Origin: Candidatus Methylacidiphilales bacterium
GTDB taxonomy: Bacteria; Pseudomonadota; Gammaproteobacteria; JASGCS01
Length of the DNA: 56,765 bases
Assembly (NCBI GenBank): GCA_030054035.1
Contig: JASGCS010000001.1
Coordinates: 213,515-270,279 of the forward strand
Direction: 5' to 3'
Shown: in pieces, positions 7,585 through 15,018 of the stretch
How positions within the stretch are numbered: position 1 is the stretch's first letter
How the letters are laid out: each line of letters starts with the position of its first letter
Position numbers and translations under genes: made by a program
The notes under the pieces: model-generated
Told to the model about the DNA's origin: nothing
What the model saw: the letters and a program-made list of their open reading frames with translations, nothing else
The model's database searches: none

Positions 7585-8961
7585 TTAATACCTTTCAAAC
7601 CCTCTCCAGAGCTCCCAATCGGTAACCCTTCTGTTCATTTCAAACAATTCCCATTCAGCGGTATGAATATAATGATTGTGGGCAAATGTTCCGATCACCT
7701 CAGGGATAAAAGAAGATTTTTTCATAAGAGTAATTGCGTCAGCTAGCGAAGTGGGGATTTCACTTATATCAGCAGTATTGTAAGCATTACCAGAAAATTC
7801 TTTTCCAAGTGGGAGTTGTTCTTTTACTCCTTTCAGGCCAGCGGCAACAAGCATTGCATAAGCAAGATATGGATTGACATCTGCACCAGGAATCCTACAC
7901 TCAATCCTAACTGAAGATGTGTTAGCACCACAAATTCTAAAACCACTAGTTCGATTGTCGATACTCCATACTGCTTTTGTTGGTGCAAAAGTACCTGCAG
8001 AAAAACGTTTATATGAATTTATATAAGGGGCTAAAAACCAAGTTACTTCTCTAACATATTCCAACATTCCTGCTAAAAATTTACACATAAGATCACTCAT
8101 ACCATGAGGTTTAGAAGGATCGTAGAAGGCGTTTTTTCCACTGGAATCTCGTAGTGATATATGCATATGAGACGAACTTCCCGCTCTTGAATAATGGTAT
8201 TTGGCCATAAAAGTCACAGATCGATCATACATGAGGGCAATCTCTTTTATTGCGTTCTTAACAATGGTGTGGCGATCTGCCATCTCTAACACTTCACAAT
8301 ACTGAATATTAATCTCTTCTTGACCTGGACTCCATTCACCCTTGGAGTTTTCTACAGGAACCCCGGAGCGATGCAGGTGATTTCTGATTGCACGCATTAC
8401 CTCTTCTTCTTTTGAAGTTAAAAAAATACTGTAGTCTTCTGTGTAAGGACCTGCCAGAGGACTGAGATCTTGATATTTATTTTGCGAACATTGTTTATAA
8501 TTCTGCTCAAAAAGAAAAAACTCTAATTCAGATGCGGCCATGACATCGTACCCTAAGGTAATAACGTTAGCGCATTGTTTACTTAAAATAGCTCGGGGAC
8601 TTATTTCAATTGGATGATTGTGGTGATCGGATAAATCACATAGTACCAATGCTGTGGCTGGCAACCAAGTAGCGATTCGTATCGAAGATAATATCGGTTT
8701 TAAAGTAAAATCACCATACCCTTTTTCCCAGCTTGCGTGCTCATAACCAGGTACGGGTTCCATATCAACATCTACAGCTAATAAATAATTACAAGCGTGG
8801 GTTTCAGCGTAAGCAGTTTGACAAAAATACTCAGCGTGAAAACGCTTTCCTGTTAGCCTACCCTGCATATCAGGAAAACAAGCGATTACGGTGTCAATTT
8901 CATTTGCTTGAACCTTTTGTCTCAATTCATCAATAGTGATAATTCCTTGTACTTTTTTCAT
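7585..8961 (-). CDS. Glutamine synthetase-like gamma-glutamyl-amine ligase (PuuA/GlnA4 type)
   Basis: The product is 458 residues and has the glutamine synthetase fold. The N-terminal DMQGRLTGKR and VDVDMEPVPGYE are typical of the PuuA, IpuC and GlnA3/GlnA4 branch rather than of GlnA. The catalytic-domain motifs ASELEFFLFE, GQEEINIQY and SRAGSSSHMHIS and the C-terminal RIECRIPGADVNPYLAYA are intact. These enzymes use ATP to join glutamate to a polyamine, ethanolamine or alkylamine, which protects the aldehyde formed later. An APC permease lies 23 nt upstream, and both an aldehyde and an alcohol dehydrogenase lie downstream. That favours an amino alcohol such as ethanolamine, though polyamines remain possible. 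No PuuD-like gamma-glutamyl hydrolase is seen here. Confidence 0.88.
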   Translation of the reverse strand: MKKVQGIITIDELRQKVQANEIDTVIACFPDMQGRLTGKRFHAEYFCQTAYAETHACNYLLAVDVDMEPVPGYEHASWEKGYGDFTLKPILSSIRIATWLPATALVLCDLSDHHNHPIEISPRAILSKQCANVITLGYDVMAASELEFFLFEQNYKQCSQNKYQDLSPLAGPYTEDYSIFLTSKEEEVMRAIRNHLHRSGVPVENSKGEWSPGQEEINIQYCEVLEMADRHTIVKNAIKEIALMYDRSVTFMAKYHYSRAGSSSHMHISLRDSSGKNAFYDPSKPHGMSDLMCKFLAGMLEYVREVTWFLAPYINSYKRFSAGTFAPTKAVWSIDNRTSGFRICGANTSSVRIECRIPGADVNPYLAYAMLVAAGLKGVKEQLPLGKEFSGNAYNTADISEIPTSLADAITLMKKSSFIPEVIGTFAHNHYIHTAEWELFEMNRRVTDWELWRGFERY

Positions 8962-8984
8962 TTTTTGTTCCCTTATAACTAGAT

Positions 8985-10574
8985 TTATTTTCTTATATAC
9001 AATTTTTCTTCTTCAACTTGTAAAACCATCTCCTCATCACTACTTTTCAAAAGCATTTTCCTTGCAATATAAAAATAGTACAAAGTTGTGCACGCAAAAA
9101 CAATCAAGCCTAATATCACCCCTAATTTAATTGTTTGATTAGGGTCCATCATTGAAATTACTTTTAGTAAATACAAATTACCGGTTAGGGCTTCATTTCC
9201 ATAATATTCTAATAAAAAAAGTGCCGCGAATACCGTTAGCATGCCTATAGTAATAGTCACGCCTAAAGCAGAAGATAATTTACCAAGTGGATTATTGTAA
9301 GTCGGCGTCCGAAATCTATATTGGTGGGAAAGGTGCGAGATAAAAAACACCAGATAGGACACCATTATATAAAAGATTGCAAAATATATAAGTAGTTGAT
9401 TTGCATAAGCGATACCAAATTTAATATATGAAAAGTATAATCTCCATAATACTAATGTTACAACAATTCCAATAAATGTTCCGAAAAGATACGCAAGCCA
9501 TGGATTGTTAAGTGAAGGTTTTAAAAAAGGTAATTTTGATTTAGTGATATTATTCTCACTTTCAGAGTATGAGAAAGGCTCAGAAAGAGCGTATGGTAAA
9601 TAGCCTGACCTACTAAGAAAAAATATAACTTTTCCACTGGCGTAAATAAAACCAATCGCACCAAATGACAGGCCAAACAGAATAAATAGCTTCAAAGTAA
9701 TTGATGGTAAATCTGTGATTTTTAAAAATGCCATTAAAAATGGTTGGGTGACATTTTTTAGTTCTTGCACCCCAACATGTGCAGAAACTATAAAAATAAG
9801 TACCGAGAAGAAAACAAATAGCAAGGCTAACAATATATTACTGGCGGTTATAATATTTACTTCTTTTTTTTGTAAGTCTTCAGTAAAAAAACCAAGCGAC
9901 TCCAAACCAACAAAAAAAATTATTGATATAGGTAAACTAAAAAAAATACCCACGCTCCCATGTGGGAGTAATGGGGTTTCACCAAAATCCGGTATGTCTA
10001 GTAGATTATCATAACTAATACCATTAAACGCTAGCACGGAATACAGCGTTAGCACTACGATTGTTATTACAAAAAAAACAATTACCAATGCTTTTATTAG
10101 ATTGCTTGTAAATATTACACACAAAGTAAAAAGCAGGTAAATAAAAACAAACAAGAACCAATCAGCAATAAGCTCATTTCCTTTTTCATCGAGAGGTAAA
10201 ATGTATTTCAATAAATCAACAACAAGAAGAACATAGGCTGCAGCAAAAGCTATATACGCATAAACTAGAAAATTTCCAACCATGTACATACCAAATTTTC
10301 CAAATACAAGCCTCGGAAGTATAAGCATGCCCCCAGCACTTGGATAGATTGACACTGACTCTTTAAGACAAAGCATCAAGCAATAATATAAAAGCAAGGT
10401 AAGTAACGAAGCGATCAATAACCCACCAAACCCACCAATAGATAAGCCGCTCGTCCAACCAGAATAAAATCCAGATTCAACTAAACAAAAAATATACGCA
10501 ACAATTGTTAATAATGACATAGAGGATGGGACTATCCTCTTTTGAAAAAAATTATTGGGAGTTTCTCTATACAT
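8985..10574 (-). CDS. APC-superfamily amino acid/amine permease
   Basis: The 529-residue product has about 12 membrane-spanning segments. The first has the glycine-rich APC pattern (SGFYSGWTSGLSIGGFGG), and the third region has SAGGMLILPRLVFGKFG. A hydrophilic loop at about residue 330-345 and a charged C-terminal tail after the last span are predicted to be cytoplasmic. As the transporter ahead of a gamma-glutamyl ligase, it probably brings in the amine or amino acid that the ligase uses. The gene starts 26 nt after aacS ends and is followed by the ligase, so the five genes may form one transcript. Confidence 0.88.
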   Translation of the reverse strand: MYRETPNNFFQKRIVPSSMSLLTIVAYIFCLVESGFYSGWTSGLSIGGFGGLLIASLLTLLLYYCLMLCLKESVSIYPSAGGMLILPRLVFGKFGMYMVGNFLVYAYIAFAAAYVLLVVDLLKYILPLDEKGNELIADWFLFVFIYLLFTLCVIFTSNLIKALVIVFFVITIVVLTLYSVLAFNGISYDNLLDIPDFGETPLLPHGSVGIFFSLPISIIFFVGLESLGFFTEDLQKKEVNIITASNILLALLFVFFSVLIFIVSAHVGVQELKNVTQPFLMAFLKITDLPSITLKLFILFGLSFGAIGFIYASGKVIFFLSRSGYLPYALSEPFSYSESENNITKSKLPFLKPSLNNPWLAYLFGTFIGIVVTLVLWRLYFSYIKFGIAYANQLLIYFAIFYIMVSYLVFFISHLSHQYRFRTPTYNNPLGKLSSALGVTITIGMLTVFAALFLLEYYGNEALTGNLYLLKVISMMDPNQTIKLGVILGLIVFACTTLYYFYIARKMLLKSSDEEMVLQVEEEKLYIRK

Positions 10575-10600
10575 TATTGCTTACTATACACCATATTTAA

Positions 10601-12556
10601 CTATTTTTTTACCACACTTTTGAAATACGATAGGCTATCAGGATTCGCTAGCGCATTCAAATTTGGGATTACTTTTGAGTTGAGTGCGCATCGTACAGCT
10701 TCTTCTGAGATTTTACCACTCATGGTTTTTGGAATCGCAGGGACTTCTGCAATGAATCCTGGTACATGGCGAGGAGAGGCCTTAACCCTAATTGATTTTT
10801 TTATACTTTCACGCATTTCATTTGTAAGCACAAGACCTGGCTTTAACACAACAAAGAGAGCTACTATCACATCATCACCCTCTTCAAGTCCTACACATAC
10901 TGACTCAATGATTTCAGGAAACGACTCAAGCACTCTATATATCTCAGAAGTACCAATGCGAACTCCGCCTGGGTTAAGTACCGAGTCACTACGCCCATAA
11001 ATCACAAAACCACCGCGAACTGTCTCTTCAGCAAAATCACCATGGTGCCATACCCCATTAAATCGTTCGAAATAGGATTTATAATACTTAGACCTTTTTA
11101 CATCATCTCCCCAGAAATAAACAGGCATAGAAGGAAAAGAAGAGACGCAAACTAACTCACCTTTTTCACCAACAACTCGCATCGCTGCGTCATTCCACAC
11201 TTCAACAGCCATACCAAGCCCAGCGCCTTGTATTTCACCAGAATAGATTGACTCATATGGATTACCAATTACAAAACAAGAAACAATATCAGTGCCACCT
11301 GACAACGACACTAATGGTTTAGATAACAACCATCGATTAGATACGCCTTCATAATGTTCTGGCAGTAAGGGAGAGCCAGTACTGAGTATTACTCTTAGTG
11401 ACTCAAACCAACTTGCATCAAACTCATCAACTCGTTTCAAGGTTTCACTAATGTACTTTGCGCTAGTGCCAAAACAAGTAACCTGCTCACGAAATAATAA
11501 CTTTAACACCGCATCATCAGTTGGATAAAAAGGAGATCCGTCATTGCATACTATTGTCACCCCTTCGGCAAGCATGGTCACGGTCCAGTTCCACATCATC
11601 CAACCACAAGTTGTTAAATACATCACCGTATCATATAAATTCACATTTAACTGCAATGCATGTTCCTTCCTATGCTGTAATAATGTACCTCCAGCTCCAT
11701 GTACTATACATTTAGGGCGACCAGTAGTTCCACTAGAAAACAAAATATACAATGGATGATTAAACGGATACAGTACCTTTTCACGAAGCGGAACCACTTT
11801 CAACAATGCTTCCTTCAACAAACAACCTACATTACCATGCCTATCAATATCAGAGCCACTACAAACAAAATCGCCATAATCGCAGAGCACAACACGACCA
11901 ATGCTTCCAACAGCGCAGGCAACCTCAACTATCTTTTCACCAATCTCATGGGACTTACCACCATACCGATAACCAACTACAGAAAACAAAATTTTAGGGC
12001 AAACTTGCGATAACCTATCAACCAGCGCCACTGTACCAAACTCTGGGGCACATGAACAAAAGACAGCACCAACTTGCGCAGTTGCCAAAGCAATTGCAAT
12101 GGCATCAATACCATTTGGTAATACTACTGCAACTCTATCACCTGGTACCACCCCATTAGCAACCAACAAACCAGCCAAACGATCCACCAACAATTGTAAA
12201 TCACCATAGCTAATTTCCCTCAGAAACTCACCTTCAGAATATTCAGTCACAGCAATCTTTTCGCCAACATCACGCAACACTTCATGACGAAACGACAACA
12301 TCACATCAGGGTACCAAACATCGCTAAACATATCACCCCCACGCAACAGCGAAACTCCACGACGATCAGCACTTACCCCACAATACTCCCACACTAAATC
12401 CCAGAATAACTCACGAGACTCAACACTGAAACGATGCAAAGATGCATAATCATCAAAACTCCGACCAGTCCTCTCTGACAACAAAGACGCAAACTCAAAT
12501 AAACGACTTTGAGACTTCTCAAAGTCAGAACGGTAATAATAAGGAAATTCTTGCAC
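10601..12556 (-). CDS. aacS: Acetoacetyl-CoA synthetase
   Basis: The 651-residue product is an AMP-forming acyl-CoA ligase whose length and overall pattern fit acetoacetyl-CoA synthetase. Motif A3 reads FSSGTTGRPKC, GWMMWNW and GGTDIVSCF line the substrate site, and the C-terminal catalytic lysine is in IPKTMSGKISE. It would activate acetoacetate to acetoacetyl-CoA, releasing AMP and PPi. The start is GTG; an in-frame stop lies shortly upstream and no ATG precedes the homologous region. TATAAT ends 6 nt before the GTG, which suggests a leaderless mRNA. Its coding strand is unusually G- and T-rich compared with most genes in the window. Co-transcription with the permease (26-nt gap) is likely. 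Confidence 0.93.
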   Translation of the reverse strand: MQEFPYYYRSDFEKSQSRLFEFASLLSERTGRSFDDYASLHRFSVESRELFWDLVWEYCGVSADRRGVSLLRGGDMFSDVWYPDVMLSFRHEVLRDVGEKIAVTEYSEGEFLREISYGDLQLLVDRLAGLLVANGVVPGDRVAVVLPNGIDAIAIALATAQVGAVFCSCAPEFGTVALVDRLSQVCPKILFSVVGYRYGGKSHEIGEKIVEVACAVGSIGRVVLCDYGDFVCSGSDIDRHGNVGCLLKEALLKVVPLREKVLYPFNHPLYILFSSGTTGRPKCIVHGAGGTLLQHRKEHALQLNVNLYDTVMYLTTCGWMMWNWTVTMLAEGVTIVCNDGSPFYPTDDAVLKLLFREQVTCFGTSAKYISETLKRVDEFDASWFESLRVILSTGSPLLPEHYEGVSNRWLLSKPLVSLSGGTDIVSCFVIGNPYESIYSGEIQGAGLGMAVEVWNDAAMRVVGEKGELVCVSSFPSMPVYFWGDDVKRSKYYKSYFERFNGVWHHGDFAEETVRGGFVIYGRSDSVLNPGGVRIGTSEIYRVLESFPEIIESVCVGLEEGDDVIVALFVVLKPGLVLTNEMRESIKKSIRVKASPRHVPGFIAEVPAIPKTMSGKISEEAVRCALNSKVIPNLNALANPDSLSYFKSVVKK

Positions 12557-12562
12557 TATAAA

Positions 12563-12568
12563 ATTATA
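12563..12568 (-). promoter_or_regulatory. Putative -10 box of aacS, 6 nt before GTG
   Basis: A perfect TATAAT on the minus strand is separated from the aacS GTG codon by only TTTATA, so transcription would begin at or next to the start codon. No good -35 hexamer is visible; a terminator lies at that position instead. Confidence 0.4.
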
Positions 12569-12575
12569 TCACTGA

Positions 12576-12599
12576 TAAGAAAAACCCATCTTTGTGGGT
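12576..12599 (-). terminator. Rho-independent terminator of the small secreted protein gene
   Basis: On the minus strand ACCCA, a six-base loop CAAAGA and TGGGT form a short stem followed immediately by a T-rich run (TTTTCTT). It lies 40 nt after the stop of the small gene at 12640-12870 and just before the aacS promoter. The stem is short (5 bp), so it may be inefficient. Confidence 0.6.
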
Positions 12600-12639
12600 A
12601 CTCTTATAAAGTAATTTATGCAAATTTAAACTTCAGAAG

Positions 12640-12870
12640 CTACTTTACCTTATTGCTAGACTTAAGCAATTTCTCGCATTCCGCATGTTTTTTTTGCCAC
12701 TCCTCAGTTTTATCAACAACCTTTTGAGACTCAAAAACAACACAATTCGCTCTTTCTTCACTTAATATACTTTGCAATACTACAGGATTCACGGGTCTTA
12801 GCTTTTTCTTCACACCCTCACCAAAAGCAACACCAAACATCAAACAAAATAATACTATTACTATTTTCAT
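12640..12870 (-). CDS. Small secreted two-cysteine protein, unknown function
   Basis: The product is 76 residues long. A signal peptide (MKIVIVLFCLMFGVAFG) is followed by a short, charged, probably helical domain with two cysteines (RANCVVFE and HAECEKLL) that could form a disulphide in the periplasm. I do not recognise a family. The gene is supported by its signal peptide, by a -10 box (TACAAT) 6 nt before the ATG, and by a T-tailed terminator downstream. It sits between aacS and tRNA-Ser as an independent unit. Confidence 0.6.
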   Translation of the reverse strand: MKIVIVLFCLMFGVAFGEGVKKKLRPVNPVVLQSILSEERANCVVFESQKVVDKTEEWQKKHAECEKLLKSSNKVK

Positions 12871-12876
12871 TTCTAT

Positions 12877-12900
12877 ATTGTACCCTAACTATAATTAGGG
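12877..12900 (-). promoter_or_regulatory. -10 box abutting an 18-bp near-palindrome
   Basis: Reading leftward, the near-palindrome CCCTAATTATAGTTAGGG (12900-12883) directly precedes TACAAT (12882-12877), which is 6 nt before the ATG of the small secreted protein. The palindrome departs from perfect symmetry at only one central pair. It occupies the spacer between -10 and -35, where a repressor would block RNA polymerase. This is a candidate operator with no recognised regulator. Confidence 0.4.
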
Positions 12901-12931
12901 AAAAAATCGCAAGAGCGAATAATGTAAAACC

Positions 12932-13021
12932 TGGCGGAGAGAGAGGGATTCGAACCCCCGAGGAGTATGATCCCCTGTCGGTTTTCAAGACCGATGCAAT
13001 CAACCGCTCTGCCATCTCTCC
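12932..13021 (-). tRNA. tRNA-Ser (anticodon TGA)
   Basis: The 90-nt minus-strand gene starts GGAGAGATGGC and ends TCTCTCCGCCA. The 7-bp acceptor stem pairs perfectly and CCA is encoded. The anticodon arm TCGGT-CTTGAAA-ACCGA gives anticodon TGA, the T arm contains GGTTCGAATCC, and a long variable arm is present, as in type II tRNAs for Ser. It reads UCN serine codons. The diverging membrane protein gene begins within about 6-30 nt of its 5' end. Confidence 0.97.
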
Positions 13022-13025
13022 TTTA

Positions 13026-13060
13026 TAATGTCATATTATACAATTAATGTAATGTCATAT
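13026..13060 (+). repeat. 11-bp direct repeat duplicating a start codon
   Basis: TAATGTCATAT occurs at 13026-13036 and again at 13050-13060, a period of 24 bp (8 codons). Both copies contain ATG-TCA-TAT in the same frame, so the membrane protein gene has two equivalent starts (13028 and 13052). Confidence 0.6.
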
Positions 13061-14266
13061 ATTTTTCCAATTCTTGCTTTTATGTATTTGCATTTTTTGT
13101 TTGTGGTGCCAAATGAAATATTTCAAATAGGTTTGGGAAGTTTTAGTGTTTTGGCTCTATGTCCTTTGATTGGATTGTTTGTTGCTTTTGTTATGGTTGG
13201 TAGATTGGCTTCTCGTTATCCTGCTTATAGTTCGTTTAGTGAGTGCGTAAATGCTAGTAGTGTTATTGCGCCTTTTAAACTATGGATGGTGTTTGGAGGT
13301 ATTTCGTTGTTAGTGGCGTTATCACCATATCTGGTTCGAGTTGTGATTATTGTCAATACATTACTGCAGGTGCCTTTTTTATTGGCATTAGGTTTGGTGG
13401 GATTATTGGTGTTAGTGATTGGTTATTTTATTGTTAGTCGTTGGTTGCTCTGGTCCTCAGCTGTAGTAGTGGTTTTTGCCGCATTGTTCTCTGTATTGAT
13501 ATTTGTTGATGGTGTGCCAGCCTTTGTGGCTAATGCTCATATTTTAAATTTATTTGGTAGCACAAAAATTAGTTTGTTTGGTGATTCATATAGGACTATT
13601 CGCTATGTGTCTGTTTCTTGTATGTACGCTGGATTGTTTATGAGTTACCCATTTGCTGAATTACTATTTGGTATGGTTAGATCAGGACGAGGTCTGGTAT
13701 GGTTATTGGCTGTAGGATTTTTGAGCTCATTGATTTGTTTTGTTGGTTTTTATGCCACGGTGTATGGACTAAAGAGTGATGCCGTTCAGGAAGTTACTGA
13801 TGTGTATTTTAGCTATCGCTTTGCATCAAAAGATTATGGTGGAATTATACTAGTTTTATTATTGGTTACAATTATTGGTGTGGTGATGGTTGGGATTTTG
13901 GCAGCTCTGTTTTATACAAAAATGGTAGTGATAGGTGAAAAGTTCAAATCATGGTTGTATGGTGTTGCCTGTCCAGTGTTGGGAATTATACTGTCATTGG
14001 GTATTGATGTTGAGTCATTTAGATGGTGGCAACAAGAAGGTGTTTTTTGGTATAGCTCATTTTTGGTTATTACGCTGATGGCTAGTTTATTATTTTCTTT
14101 TAGTCGTAGGACACAATGGGTGTTATGCGCACTATCTCTATTAGTAGCAGGGATTTTTGCAACATTGAAAGGTCTGGGGGTGTTTTTTACCATAGATATA
14201 TTGCAGTTTTTTATGCTGATTTTACAGGTGTTTTTTGTATTGGTTGCCTTGTTGTTTCACGGATAA
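13028..14266 (+). CDS. Polytopic membrane protein, possible APC-type transporter
   Basis: The product is up to 412 residues and almost entirely hydrophobic, with about 11-12 predicted spans and few charged residues. I do not see a diagnostic motif. A loose resemblance to amino acid permeases (a glycine-rich first part, YPAYSSFSECV after span 2) is not enough to name it. The start at 13028 may be replaced by an equivalent one at 13052, where the hydrophobic first span begins sooner; neither has a clear ribosome-binding site. The coding strand is strongly G- and T-rich, like aacS on the other side of tRNA-Ser. Confidence 0.75.
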   Translation: MSYYTINVMSYIFPILAFMYLHFLFVVPNEIFQIGLGSFSVLALCPLIGLFVAFVMVGRLASRYPAYSSFSECVNASSVIAPFKLWMVFGGISLLVALSPYLVRVVIIVNTLLQVPFLLALGLVGLLVLVIGYFIVSRWLLWSSAVVVVFAALFSVLIFVDGVPAFVANAHILNLFGSTKISLFGDSYRTIRYVSVSCMYAGLFMSYPFAELLFGMVRSGRGLVWLLAVGFLSSLICFVGFYATVYGLKSDAVQEVTDVYFSYRFASKDYGGIILVLLLVTIIGVVMVGILAALFYTKMVVIGEKFKSWLYGVACPVLGIILSLGIDVESFRWWQQEGVFWYSSFLVITLMASLLFSFSRRTQWVLCALSLLVAGIFATLKGLGVFFTIDILQFFMLILQVFFVLVALLFHG

Positions 14267-14273
14267 GTAGACC

Positions 14274-14302
14274 TTGATATTTTGATTTTTTTACCATATA
14301 AT
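14274..14302 (+). promoter_or_regulatory. Sigma-70 promoter of the Bax-inhibitor-1 family gene
   Basis: TTGATA (14274-14279) and TATAAT (14297-14302) are separated by exactly 17 nt, the best -35/-10 pair I found in the window. Transcription would start near 14309, leaving about 24 nt before the ATG at 14333. The promoter overlaps the space just after the upstream gene's stop. Confidence 0.75.
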
Positions 14303-14332
14303 TAGAGTATGAAAACAAAAGAGGATTTAACT

Positions 14333-15013
14333 ATGAATTATCAAAACAATTCGGTAATACTTGACAGCGGTCAGGTACAGGTATCAGAAAAAAATAAAGT
14401 ACTGCGAAATACATACTTGTTGCTGTCAGGCACATTAATGTTTAGCGCAATGGTTGCAGGGATAGCGGTATTGATCAATATGCCACCAGTAAATATCTGG
14501 GTTAATCTTATTGGTTCAATAGGTTTGCTTTTTATTGCCTCAAAGTTTAGCGATCGTCCTGCAGGTTTATTCTGGGTGTTTGCCTTAACTGGCTTTCTGG
14601 GTTTAACATTAGGTGGTGTTGTAAATGCTTATCTGAAGTTTATCCCTAATGGCGGTCAATTAATCGCAACTTCATTGTTTTTTACTGGGACAATTTTTAT
14701 CGCATTATCCTTCTATGCGGTTCAGTCCAAAAAAGACTTTAGTTTCTTAGGTGGCATGCTCATGGTTGGAATTATTACTGCTTTCCTCGTAGGGTTAGCT
14801 GCTTATTTTTTCAACTGGCCAGCAGTAAGTTTAGCGGTTAGTGCCGTCTTTGTATTGCTTTGTTCAGGATTGATTTTGTATGATACGAGCAGAATAGTCA
14901 ATGGTGGTGAAACAAACTATATACTTGCGACCATTTCATTATATCTCTCAATATATAACTTGTTTTTAAATTTACTTCATCTACTCACTGCATTTAGTGG
15001 TGGAGATGAGTAA
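14333..15013 (+). CDS. Bax inhibitor-1/YccA family membrane protein
   Basis: The 226-residue product has seven hydrophobic segments. It ends with the family's hallmark pattern LYDTSRIVNGG followed by LYLSIYNLFLNLLHLL. These are inner-membrane proteins; YccA in E. coli modulates the FtsH protease, and relatives conduct calcium. I chose the ATG at 14333 because AGAGGA lies 7 nt before it and because the promoter at 14274-14302 would start transcription near the alternative ATG at 14309. The gene faces serS, with only 5 nt between the two stops. Confidence 0.92.
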   Translation: MNYQNNSVILDSGQVQVSEKNKVLRNTYLLLSGTLMFSAMVAGIAVLINMPPVNIWVNLIGSIGLLFIASKFSDRPAGLFWVFALTGFLGLTLGGVVNAYLKFIPNGGQLIATSLFFTGTIFIALSFYAVQSKKDFSFLGGMLMVGIITAFLVGLAAYFFNWPAVSLAVSAVFVLLCSGLILYDTSRIVNGGETNYILATISLYLSIYNLFLNLLHLLTAFSGGDE

Positions 15014-15018
15014 TTAAT

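Noticed and set aside
11699-12013. Open frame of about 104 codons on the plus strand opposite aacS
   Set aside because: It lies wholly inside aacS, shows no recognisable pattern, and results from the C-rich antisense composition of aacS.
12557-13060. Possible replication origin at the C-rich to G-rich switch
   Set aside because: No dnaA, gidA or other origin-linked genes and no cluster of DnaA boxes is seen, and the skew fades within a few kb on either side.
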